5,207 nt of DNA from JBGPBY01 sp041481485 (GCA_041481485.1 JBGPBY010000519.1:1-5207), one strand, 5' to 3'. Positions 1-5,207 are shown, counted from the stretch's first letter. Notes: generated from the letters alone by a model not told the origin. Numbers and translations are program-made.

Positions 1-524
1 CCCAGCCATTCCTGCCAGATCACGCGTCCCCTGCGCTCATCCACCACCACCAGCGTGCAGCTCTCGGTGTTGAACGCCACCATCCCGTCGGCCACTACCG
101 CCGCCGTCGGGCCATCATCGCCAGTCTCGATTTTCCAAATAATTCTTCCCGTCTCCGAATCCACCGCATAAAACTCATGCGATCCGTACCCGCCGCCAAC
201 GAAAAGCATCCCGTCCGCATAAGCTGGGGTCGCGATGGGCCGCCCGCCCGGGAGCCGCAGCACCCATCCGCTGTTTCCGTCTGGAGTGCCGAATGAAACC
301 GCCTCCAAGTCGCGGCTTGTCGCCGGCAAATTCACATTCATCGCCTTGCTCAAATCAATTCTCTGCGTGGCCTGTTTAACAGGCGCATCGGCAATCTTGC
401 TCGTCGCCTGCGCCTCGGACTTGGTCTGCTGGTGCGCCTCTGGCGAAGACAGTAGGGCAGAAACACCCATAAGCAAGCTAATGCTGGCGCAAAGCGATAA
501 CGTCAAGGCATTTGAAGAAGACAT
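1..524 (-). CDS. Secreted PQQ-like beta-propeller repeat protein, N-terminal part (runs off left edge)
   Basis: This reading frame stays open to the left edge, giving 174 complete codons and no stop. The start is the ATG at 524-522, with GGAGG (530-534 on the complement) five bases upstream. Residues 1 to about 30 form a hydrophobic leader with no Lys or Arg in its first 30 residues, which is unusual, so export is likely but not certain. A low-complexity linker follows to about residue 75. Two propeller-blade patterns then appear: PIATPAYADGMLFVGGG with YAVDSETGRIIWKIETG (about 96-135), and PTAAVVADGMVAFNTESC with LVVVDERRGRVIWQEWL (about 139-174). The repeated VD-x-x-x-G-R-x-I-W signature is typical of PQQ-like/BamB-like blades. 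Such proteins are periplasmic or exported, and many do not bind PQQ. The gene follows the MarR gene on the same strand after 86 bases, so it is probably the last visible member of the leftward operon. Substrate and cofactor cannot be told from this fragment. Confidence 0.85.
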   Translation of the reverse strand, partial: MSSSNALTLSLCASISLLMGVSALLSSPEAHQQTKSEAQATSKIADAPVKQATQRIDLSKAMNVNLPATSRDLEAVSFGTPDGNSGWVLRLPGGRPIATPAYADGMLFVGGGYGSHEFYAVDSETGRIIWKIETGDDGPTAAVVADGMVAFNTESCTLVVVDERRGRVIWQEWL

Positions 525-529
525 CGGAA

Positions 530-534
530 CCTCC
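530..534 (-). promoter_or_regulatory. Ribosome binding site of the beta-propeller gene
   Basis: GGAGG on the minus strand, five bases before the ATG at 524-522. It fixes the start of the partial gene at the left edge. Confidence 0.75.
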
Positions 535-610
535 AGAGCGCAACGCGCCTATCACCGGCAGTCGCGCTTGCAGATAGAACGCCCAGGGCTGGAAACCTTG
601 CAGGGAAATT

Positions 611-1141
611 TCAGTGAGGAAGCCGTGGACGAGCCGGACATTTCGCTGGCAATGGCCGCCCCGTCCGCCGATTCGCTCTCGTTTTTAGAAATGGAAGCCC
701 AACTCCGACGTCAAGGCGCCCTGCGTTCTCATACAGTTGCGATAACACAGATCCAAGCTGCTCGATATCCTGGGTCAAAATCGCGTCAAAGAATTGTTCG
801 CGGAGTTCTTCAAAAATCATCCTCAACCGCGGTGCCATGCGGGAGCCCAGGCGTGTCGCTTTGATGATGAGCAACCTATGATCCTTCGGATTACAAGTAC
901 GCGTGAGAAAACGACTGGCCTCTAGACGGTCAACGAAGCGCGTGATCTTCCCCTTATCTCTTCCCATTGCTTGCGCGAGCTTTCCGGCAGAAGTTTCGCC
1001 CGCCTCCACGCAGCGAACCAGCACCGCAGCTTCTTGGGCCGTGATTCCGAATTGCGCGAAGCGGCGATCGAACGTGGTTTGCAGCCTGATGCTCGTTCGA
1101 AACAGCAAAGAGATCAGGTCATCCCCGCGCCATTCTCTCAT
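611..1141 (-). CDS. MarR-family winged-helix transcriptional regulator
   Basis: A dimeric DNA-binding regulator of the MarR family, cytoplasmic; such proteins usually repress a neighbouring or own operon and release DNA on binding a small ligand. The frame is open from an ATG at 1249 (212 residues). I prefer the ATG at 1141 (176 residues). It has a purine-rich GGGGAGAGGA site nine bases upstream. It also leaves about 32 residues before the FGITAQEAAVL helix, the usual MarR spacing, whereas the extra 36 residues are basic and featureless. From the 1141 start, helix 1 covers about 5-30 and the winged helix about 33-98. The latter contains TSAGKLAQAMGRDKGKITRFVDRLE (helix-turn-helix) and the wing NPKDHRLLIIKAT, close to the family D-x-[RK]-D-x-R signature. 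A dimerisation helix pair ends near QLYENA (about 140). The last 36 or so residues are atypical: they are read through a decayed TonB-receptor tail, so the native C-terminus has probably been replaced. It lies between the receptor and beta-propeller genes on the same strand. The ligand is unknown. Confidence 0.85.
   Translation of the reverse strand: MREWRGDDLISLLFRTSIRLQTTFDRRFAQFGITAQEAAVLVRCVEAGETSAGKLAQAMGRDKGKITRFVDRLEASRFLTRTCNPKDHRLLIIKATRLGSRMAPRLRMIFEELREQFFDAILTQDIEQLGSVLSQLYENAGRLDVGVGLPFLKTRANRRTGRPLPAKCPARPRLPH
685..726 (-). pseudogene. Remnant of a TonB-dependent receptor 3' end, inside the MarR frame
   Basis: Read on the minus strand one frame off the MarR gene, this segment encodes TQGALTSELGFHF followed by TAA. 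The intact receptor at 1267-3873 ends TPRSLTAEVGFHF followed by TAG. The DNA (686-726 against 1268-1308) aligns without gaps at about 33 of 41 positions, including a 14-base identical block at the 3' end and an 8-base block further in. Eight of 13 residues are identical and three more are conservative. The E codon and the stop codon differ only synonymously, so the copy diverged while still coding in the receptor frame. No similarity is visible upstream or downstream of this segment. It is best read as the surviving tail of a second receptor gene deleted by recombination that joined the MarR gene to it. Confidence 0.65.
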
Positions 1142-1150
1142 GCCAATGTA

Positions 1151-1160
1151 TCCTCTCCCC
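1151..1160 (-). promoter_or_regulatory. Ribosome binding site supporting the internal MarR start
   Basis: On the minus strand this reads GGGGAGAGGA, nine bases before the ATG at 1141-1139. The two upstream ATG codons in the same frame (1249 and 1234) have no comparable purine-rich site; the best before 1234 is GGCGG at eight bases. This favours a 176-residue MarR protein over the 212-residue one, although the longer form would begin only 17 bases after the receptor stop codon. Confidence 0.45.
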
Positions 1161-1266
1161 GGCTCTGCACCGTCGGCGAAGGGATTTGGTATCAACCCCT
1201 TGCTCTTTCTGCTTCTTCGAGCTTCCGATGTCATCGCGATCGCCGCCATTTCTCAATCCATCTGGC

Positions 1267-3873
1267 CTAGAAATGGAAGCCGACTTCGGCCGTCAAGGAG
1301 CGCGGCGTCACAAAATGAGTCCCGCTAAAAGTGGAGAGGAAGTTGTACAAGGCCTCCTTATTCGTCACGTTGATGGCGGTGACGCGCAGGCTCCACTTGT
1401 AACGGTCGCCGTGGAAGAGATTGTCCTCACCCGCCACAATGTCAAACAGGTTGCGTGGCGCAATTCGCGGCGGATTGTGATCGTCGTTTTCCGTGCCGTC
1501 CGCTGGAATGACCACACGCGTCGCCCCGCGCGGCATTCCCGCCGCACAACTCGTGATCGAACTCGTCAGCGTCGCAAACACGTTCCCGCAGAACAGCCCT
1601 ATGGCCGCCTGCTGATCTGCATCGAATGTAAGCGCCGTGGCATAATCCGGCACCGCGCCCGCCACCAGCCCACTGTCATATCGCCAGTTAAACCCTACCC
1701 ATGGTCCGCGCTTCCACGGCTGATACTGCAAGTGCGTGGTCTCGTTGAATTTCTCGTCGTGATCAATGCGGAAAACCGATCCGCTCTGCCCGACCGTGAC
1801 TCCCAATCCGCCCACCTGGGGCGGGAAATAGCGCGCCGCCACGCTGGACATCACCACCAGCGCCGTGAAGCCATGAAAATTCGGCACGCTCGCGCGGATC
1901 GCAAAGCCCGGAATTTTTGAGTTGTGCCAGTCAATTGGGAAAGTGATCGGCGTATTCCCCAGCACGCTGAAGTCGTATGCGTTGTGCGTATACTTCCAGA
2001 TGTACTCGCCATCCACCACCAGGTACTTTCCAAATGCCTGTTGAAGTCCGGCGTGGAATTCATTCCGGAATCCCGGAGGTGAATTCGCCGGCACGCAAGG
2101 AATGAGCGCGGCAATCACCGGAACGTTGCAACCCGTCGTTGCCAGCACCAGGTTTTCGTTGAAGGGTGTCTCCAGCGTCCGCGCGTACGAAATCCGCAGC
2201 ACGGTGTTGATCGGCTTCATGTTGTACGCAATTCCCACCCGTGGTTCCACCTGTTTGGTGGTCGCTAGCCCGTTATACAAATCTCCCCGAACCCCCAGAT
2301 TGAACGACCAGCTCCCCTTGGTGATCGTGTCCTGCAGGTAGAGTGCGAGCTCCTTCACGTCCGTGTGGCCGTGAAACGCGAAAAGGCCGCCCGCCCGAGT
2401 CAAATCAATAGGTAACAGGACCGCGCACGGTGTGCCAGGTGTCGCCGTGTTCGTGATGGGATCGAAACAAGGAGCGCCTGCGTTATCCGTAGTGGATGGA
2501 AGCAGATTTGGATCGATGATGCCCAGATTGTCATTCTCCGTGAGGAACGTATGCTCGTACGTAACTCCCGCCTTCATGTTGTGACTGCCCTTCACGTAGG
2601 AGATGTCGGAGCGCACGCCCGCATTCGTCAGCTTGCGGTTTTGTGCGATGGTCTCCGAATTGATCGGACCAAAATCCGCAAAAGGATTGTCGCTCGGATA
2701 ATAGTTGTACTGATCTCGCCGTACGTAGGCACCCAGCGTAAATACCGCGGACCGGCTGATCAGCCTGGTCCATGTCGGTGCAATGTTATACGTTCCAATC
2801 TTCGAGCGCTGATCCGTATTGCCCACATTATTGCCGCCCGGATCGAGGACGTTCATATTGTCGAACGTATTTGGGGTCTGGAACCAAGATCGCGTGTAGC
2901 TCGCGTTCAGATGGATCGAGTCCGCCTGCGATAGGTTGTAATCCACGCGGTCGAATAGGTTTGCTTGGTTCCCCTCATCGTGAAACACCGAGAACTCCGG
3001 CCCATCGAGGAACCGGCCGCTCTTCAATCCATTCGCCGCGATGAAGTTGCCCCACTTCTGGCCTCCATAAGCGAGATTGAATCCAACGTTGGCGGTGCCA
3101 AAACTTCCGTAAGAGGTCGTCAGGCTGCCCGTTGGCTTCGTTACTCCCAGCCCTGATTTCGTTGTTACTTTGATCACCAGACTAGTCTTGTCCCCGAATT
3201 CCGCCGGCGGCGCTCCGGAGATGACTTCCATCGACTGCACCGCGTCCGAGGAAAGTTGGTTCGAAAATACTTTGCTCGTCTGATCTGAGATTTTCTGCCC
3301 GTCAACTGAAAACGAAGTCTCCGCATGATCGCCCAGCCCGTGCATGTTGCCGTTTGAATCCGCCGCCACTCCGGGAGATACCAGCGTCACGAGCGACGTC
3401 AGCGACGACGAAGCGCTCTCGAGCGGCAGCCTGTCGATCATCTCTTTGTCGACGTCGGTGTGAAATGTTGACTCGGTTTCGACCAGGTCCGCCCCGTTGG
3501 CCTCCACGGTGATGCTGGTCGCGGCTGCGCCCAACTTCAAGCCGATCTGCAACACCGCAGGCACCGTTGAGCGAACCTCGACATCCTGCGAGTACGGCGC
3601 GAAGCCCGGCGCCGTTACCGCCAGGTGATAGGGATTGAACGGCACGTTCGTGAATCGAAAGTCGCCATCGCTCCCCGTCGTAGTCTCCCGGTGAAAGCCG
3701 CTCACGGGATATGCAATTTCCACCGTTGCCCCAGCAATCACCCCGCCGGACGGATCTTTCACCACCCCCTCAATCGATCCCGAATTCCCCAACTGCGCCT
3801 TCGTCGGCTCCGCCGCGAAGAACAGCGCGAACCCGAATACAAAAATCCAAAAAGTACTCAAACGCTTTGGCAT
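1267..3873 (-). CDS. TonB-dependent receptor, Oar-like, with carboxypeptidase-regulatory-like domain
   Basis: A complete 868-residue outer-membrane beta-barrel for TonB-energised uptake; the substrate is unknown. The ATG at 3873 has GGAG five bases upstream. Residues 1-26 are a signal peptide (basic MPKR, hydrophobic core, T-K-A cleavage before Q27). Residues about 31-115 are a carboxypeptidase-regulatory-like Ig-fold, with GSIEGVVKDPSGGVIAGATV, the DGDFRFTNVP turn and YHLAVTAPGF. Residues about 130-240 are the plug, containing DRLPLES, SFSVDGQKISD, VQSMEVISGAPPAEFGDKTS and VIKVTTKSG. The rest is barrel, ending INVTNKEALYNFL and TAEVGFHF, with the terminal Phe expected for BAM-assisted folding. 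This architecture is common in Acidobacteria, where many members exceed 1000 residues, so this is a short one. Its only six cysteines form three close pairs (469/483, 582/593, 762/776), probably in surface loops. It follows a small His/Cys protein gene by 125 bases and precedes the MarR gene. A polysaccharide, siderophore or metal-complex ligand is possible, but nothing here decides it. Confidence 0.93.
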   Translation of the reverse strand: MPKRLSTFWIFVFGFALFFAAEPTKAQLGNSGSIEGVVKDPSGGVIAGATVEIAYPVSGFHRETTTGSDGDFRFTNVPFNPYHLAVTAPGFAPYSQDVEVRSTVPAVLQIGLKLGAAATSITVEANGADLVETESTFHTDVDKEMIDRLPLESASSSLTSLVTLVSPGVAADSNGNMHGLGDHAETSFSVDGQKISDQTSKVFSNQLSSDAVQSMEVISGAPPAEFGDKTSLVIKVTTKSGLGVTKPTGSLTTSYGSFGTANVGFNLAYGGQKWGNFIAANGLKSGRFLDGPEFSVFHDEGNQANLFDRVDYNLSQADSIHLNASYTRSWFQTPNTFDNMNVLDPGGNNVGNTDQRSKIGTYNIAPTWTRLISRSAVFTLGAYVRRDQYNYYPSDNPFADFGPINSETIAQNRKLTNAGVRSDISYVKGSHNMKAGVTYEHTFLTENDNLGIIDPNLLPSTTDNAGAPCFDPITNTATPGTPCAVLLPIDLTRAGGLFAFHGHTDVKELALYLQDTITKGSWSFNLGVRGDLYNGLATTKQVEPRVGIAYNMKPINTVLRISYARTLETPFNENLVLATTGCNVPVIAALIPCVPANSPPGFRNEFHAGLQQAFGKYLVVDGEYIWKYTHNAYDFSVLGNTPITFPIDWHNSKIPGFAIRASVPNFHGFTALVVMSSVAARYFPPQVGGLGVTVGQSGSVFRIDHDEKFNETTHLQYQPWKRGPWVGFNWRYDSGLVAGAVPDYATALTFDADQQAAIGLFCGNVFATLTSSITSCAAGMPRGATRVVIPADGTENDDHNPPRIAPRNLFDIVAGEDNLFHGDRYKWSLRVTAINVTNKEALYNFLSTFSGTHFVTPRSLTAEVGFHF

Positions 3874-3940
3874 TTGTTCTCCAGCCCTTTCCAGGGATAT
3901 GCAAGTTGAGTGTGGATAGAGGCCGCCGGAATAAGGGCGG

Positions 3941-3966
3941 TGACGCTGGCGTCAGTTACACCAGCG
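3941..3966 (-). promoter_or_regulatory. Overlapping dyads upstream of the TonB receptor gene (candidate operator or attenuator)
   Basis: TGACGC-TG-GCGTCA (3941-3954) is an inverted repeat with perfect six-base arms. Overlapping it, CGCTGG (3944-3949) and CCAGCG (3961-3966) form a second six-base stem with an eleven-base loop. The two share bases, so only one can form in RNA. They lie 67 bases before the receptor ATG and just after the stop of the small upstream gene. There is no following T-run, so a classic intrinsic terminator is unlikely. The compact palindrome would suit a dimeric regulator such as the neighbouring MarR protein; this is inference. The rest of 3874-3998 shows no convincing promoter. 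Confidence 0.35.
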
Positions 3967-3998
3967 CGCGAGATTGCACTTCCAGCTTGGGTGAGGAA

Positions 3999-4298
3999 TT
4001 ACGCAGTAGGCGGAGCGCGCCCGGCGTGATGCAGGGCAAAGGAATCGCTTATTCCGGCGTGGTGCGGGAGCGAAGAGTACCACGTGACCGGCTCGGGTTC
4101 CGAGACTAGGTCGAGCGGCGCGGAAGCCAGCGCCGGCAAATGCAGCGCCTGGCAAATGTGGCATGCCGTGTCCGGACCATTGGTGTGCTGGTGGATGAGC
4201 GAGCCGCCCGCGGCGAAATATAGCAGCGCTGCGCACGCAAACAGCGCAAGCGCGCGGCGAATTGTTACACGTCCAGATCGGGTCCCCAGCATTCTCAT
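3999..4298 (-). CDS. Small membrane-anchored His/Cys protein (CHIC motif), unknown function
   Basis: Not a family I can name with certainty. From the ATG at 4298 it is 99 residues: a basic N-terminus (to about 15), one hydrophobic segment ALALFACAALLYFAAGG (about 16-32) acting as signal or anchor, then a probable periplasmic tail. The tail holds H36-Q-H38-T, the C46-H-I-C49 pair, H53, HH (79-80) and HH (90-91). These look like ligands for a metal or a thiol/disulfide pair, although no CxxCH haem site is present. The start is uncertain. ATG codons at 4298 and 4292 each have an AAGG-type site eight bases upstream, and one at 4328 (109 residues) has none; an open frame continues to 4397. The product resembles the divergent gene at 4427-4702 in its MLG near the N-terminus, H-x-[HC]-T, HIC and final RAPP. 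It is first in the leftward unit, before the TonB receptor. It vaguely recalls small DUF2946-type proteins seen near metal-efflux genes; that link is tentative. Confidence 0.6.
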   Translation of the reverse strand: MRMLGTRSGRVTIRRALALFACAALLYFAAGGSLIHQHTNGPDTACHICQALHLPALASAPLDLVSEPEPVTWYSSLPHHAGISDSFALHHAGRAPPTA

Positions 4299-4332
4299 GA
4301 CCTTAACCTTTACCGTAGCATTTTCCATCCCG

Positions 4333-4366
4333 GGTGTGTAGGCCGGTTGCTCGAAAGGAGCACACC
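4333..4366. promoter_or_regulatory. Inverted repeats in the divergent intergenic region (possible operator)
   Basis: In the roughly 130 bases between the two divergent small genes, GGTGTG (4333-4338) pairs with CACACC (4361-4366). Inside it, TGCTC (4348-4352) pairs with GAGCA (4358-4362) across GAAAG. The two share the CA at 4361-4362. Their position between divergent starts would suit a shared operator, but arms of five and six bases are short and can arise by chance. If the leftward gene starts at 4328, this dyad lies immediately upstream of it. Confidence 0.25.
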
Positions 4367-4381
4367 TGGCCCGCCCTTTAC

Positions 4382-4410
4382 TTGACCCCGCAACCATTCC
4401 GTCCTAAGCT
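4382..4410 (+). promoter_or_regulatory. Candidate promoter for the rightward (efflux) unit
   Basis: TTGACC (4382-4387), a five-of-six match to the -35 consensus, is followed after exactly 17 bases by TAAGCT (4405-4410), which keeps only T, A and the final T of the -10 consensus. Transcription would begin around 4417, about ten bases before the ATG at 4427. That leaves almost no leader, in keeping with the lack of a good ribosome binding site there. No equally good promoter was found for the leftward unit. Confidence 0.35.
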
Positions 4411-4426
4411 CCATCTCAGTACGCAC

Positions 4427-4702
4427 ATGCTTGGCAAGACGCGAGATATCCGGATTTTGGCATTGCTCCTCGGGGTCATCTTCCTCGGGGCGCAGTTCCA
4501 CTTTTGCACCGACCTGACGGCCACTCCGTCCGCCTCGCACATTTGTCCGGTTTGCTCGACAGTGTGTTCCGTCGTCGCTACGCAGTCGCCTGTCATCGCC
4601 ATGGTGCCGGTCACCAACCGGCTTGAAGTCGCTCCAACAGTCGTCTCGGTTTCCTCAGCAGTTCCGCGCGCCACCTCTCCGCGCGCGCCTCCCGCCCTCT
4701 AG
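4427..4702 (+). CDS. Small membrane-anchored His/Cys protein (HICPVC motif), unknown function
   Basis: A 91-residue product. The N-terminus MLGKTRDIR is basic, followed by one hydrophobic segment, ILALLLGVIFLGAQF (10-24), which is a signal peptide or anchor. The exported part has H25-F-C27-T, then H38-I-C40-P-V-C43 and a further C47, then a Val/Ala/Ser/Pro-rich tail ending RAPPAL. The histidine and CxxC cluster suggests metal binding or a redox pair; this is inference. The ATG at 4427 is chosen because the hydrophobic segment follows directly. The only upstream in-frame candidate considered, a GTG at 4334, would add 31 residues unlike any signal peptide. No clear ribosome binding site precedes 4427. 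The gene is 79 bases upstream of a TolC-family gene on the same strand, so it is probably the first gene of an efflux operon. I recall similar short proteins before CzcC-like genes in Acidobacteria but cannot verify this here. It appears paralogous to the divergent gene at 3999-4298. Confidence 0.6.
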   Translation: MLGKTRDIRILALLLGVIFLGAQFHFCTDLTATPSASHICPVCSTVCSVVATQSPVIAMVPVTNRLEVAPTVVSVSSAVPRATSPRAPPAL

Positions 4703-4718
4703 CCAACTGCCGTTTCCC

Positions 4719-4765
4719 TGTCCGGTCCCTATCACGGTTGCTAGTCGTCCCTTTCTATCGGGACA
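4719..4765 (+). other. Leader of the TolC-like gene with competing short hairpins
   Basis: GTCCC occurs at 4725-4729 and again at 4747-4751. Either copy can pair with GGGAC at 4760-4764; the nearer pairing has an eight-base loop. TGTCC at 4719-4723 can also pair with GGACA at 4761-4765. The shared right arm lies four bases before the ribosome binding site of the next gene. The stems are only five base pairs, so a regulatory role is speculative. The 79-base gap holds no gene and no T-run terminator. Confidence 0.2.
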
Positions 4766-4768
4766 CGC

Positions 4769-4774
4769 GAGGAG
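4769..4774 (+). promoter_or_regulatory. Ribosome binding site that decides the TTG start of the TolC-like gene
   Basis: GAGGAG lies seven bases upstream of a TTG codon at 4782-4784. No ATG or GTG in this frame lies between this site and the signal-peptide sequence, so translation almost certainly starts at the TTG. Confidence 0.75.
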
Positions 4775-4781
4775 TATCCAC

Positions 4782-5207
4782 TTGAGAAAAGGATTTGTAT
4801 CGGCCCTGGCTCTGCTGGCCCTGCCCGCCATTGCGGCGGCTCAACAGAATCCCGTGCCGCCCCCCATTTCGCCACCAAGGGCGGCACCGACTCAGCCCCC
4901 CACGGCGCGCATTCCGATCGAAGAAGCCATTCGCCTGGCTTTGCAGCACAATCACGCTCTGCAGGCTGCACGCACCACCATCTTTCAATCCCTGGCCACG
5001 GAGACCACCGCCAATCTTCGCCCCAATCCCGTTCTTTCCTGGGATGCCCAGTTCCTCCCGCTCTTCAATCCCAGTAAATTCAGCGGCGACTACCTCGATA
5101 ATCAAGCGCAATTCGACCTGGGCCTCGGCTACACCTTTGAACGTGGCAAGAAGCGCCAGCATCGCTTGCAAGCGGCCAAGGATGTCACCGCCACGACGCG
5201 CTCCACC
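4782..5207 (+). CDS. TolC/CzcC-family outer-membrane efflux protein, N-terminal part (runs off right edge)
   Basis: The first 142 residues of an outer-membrane channel component of a tripartite RND efflux system; full-length members are usually about 400-450 residues. Translation starts at a TTG behind GAGGAG. Residues 1-20 form a signal peptide (MRKGF, Ala/Leu core, AIAAA cleavage before QQ). A proline-rich linker spans about 24-41. The outer-membrane efflux domain then begins with IPIEEAIRLALQHNHALQAAR (about 44-64), the usual A-x-x-L-A-L-x-x-N-x-x-L-x-A-A-R opening. RPNPVLS (80-86) and YTFERGKKRQHRLQAAK (117-133) match the CzcC/CusC pattern in which a G-[GK]-K-R-x-x-R stretch starts the long periplasmic helix. 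CzcC-like members commonly export divalent metals, but the substrate cannot be read from this part. The gene follows the small HICPVC protein by 79 bases; the membrane-fusion and RND pump genes would be expected to the right of the window. Confidence 0.88.
   Translation, partial: MRKGFVSALALLALPAIAAAQQNPVPPPISPPRAAPTQPPTARIPIEEAIRLALQHNHALQAARTTIFQSLATETTANLRPNPVLSWDAQFLPLFNPSKFSGDYLDNQAQFDLGLGYTFERGKKRQHRLQAAKDVTATTRST

Noticed and set aside
489..491. Possible lipoprotein cysteine (residue 12) in the propeller protein leader
   Set aside because: The residues before it (L-S-L-C) do not fit a lipobox, which needs a small residue at -1, and the position is too near the N-terminus.
235..864. 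Plus-strand open frame of 209 codons across the propeller and MarR genes
   Set aside because: It is antisense to two well-supported genes, has no family signature, and its opening residues derive from the propeller-blade coding sequence read in reverse.
1186..1920. Plus-strand open frame of 244 codons inside the TonB receptor gene
   Set aside because: It is a shadow of the receptor coding strand in high-GC DNA; it is Arg/His-rich with no recognisable domain, while the opposite strand encodes a complete receptor.
4046..4170. Haem c attachment in the small CHIC protein
   Set aside because: The pair is C-H-I-C followed by Q, not CxxCH, so covalent haem binding is not supported.
3711..4341. Overlapping plus-strand frames (3711-4109 and 4084-4341) opposite the receptor start and the small CHIC protein
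   Set aside because: The composition is Arg/Pro/Ser-rich with no motif, and the frames cover a signal peptide and a plausible small exported protein on the other strand.
4378..4674. Minus-strand frame opposite the small HICPVC protein
   Set aside because: It lacks a signal peptide or domain and is explained as the complement of the plus-strand gene, which has a membrane segment and a CxxC cluster and leads into the TolC-like gene.
4755..5171. Minus-strand frame of 138 codons opposite the TolC-like gene
   Set aside because: The plus strand carries a signal peptide and clear outer-membrane efflux motifs; the reverse frame is only its complement.

Overview
The window looks like Acidobacteria (Acidobacteriota) chromosome. 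The main reason is an Oar-type TonB-dependent receptor with a carboxypeptidase-regulatory-like N-terminal domain and the aromatic C-terminal ending typical of that phylum's expanded receptor family. A PQQ-type beta-propeller protein, a CzcC/TolC-like outer-membrane factor and moderately high GC fit this. The assignment rests on remembered family traits, not on a search.

Layout: the window is a divergent locus around a short intergenic region at about 4299-4426. Leftward (minus strand), in transcription order, lie a small membrane-anchored His/Cys protein (4298-3999), a complete 868-residue TonB-dependent receptor (3873-1267), a MarR-family regulator (about 1141-611, possibly starting as far upstream as 1249), and the first 174 codons of a secreted PQQ-like beta-propeller protein (524 to beyond the left edge). 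Rightward (plus strand) lie a second small His/Cys protein (4427-4702) and the first 142 codons of a TolC/CzcC-family outer-membrane efflux protein (4782 to beyond the right edge), which uses a TTG start behind a strong ribosome binding site.

Function (inference): the right arm looks like the start of an RND-type efflux operon, whose pump and adaptor genes would lie beyond 5207. The left arm looks like an envelope uptake or processing operon with its own MarR regulator. The two small proteins appear to be distant paralogues. Both have a short N-terminus beginning or nearly beginning MLG, one membrane segment, an H-x-[CH]-T stretch, an H-I-C/CxxC cluster and a C-terminal RAPP. Both are first in their transcription unit. 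A metal or thiol-related envelope role is a reasonable guess but is not shown by the sequence.

Most unusual points: (1) the 3' end of the MarR frame overprints, one frame off, a degraded copy of the 3' end of a TonB receptor gene (TQGALTSELGFHF-stop against TPRSLTAEVGFHF-stop of the intact gene), which is a recombination scar; (2) the divergent pair of paralogous small HIC/CxxC proteins; (3) two overlapping, mutually exclusive dyads in front of the receptor gene, a candidate operator or attenuator. No RNA genes, CRISPR arrays or insertion sequences were seen.
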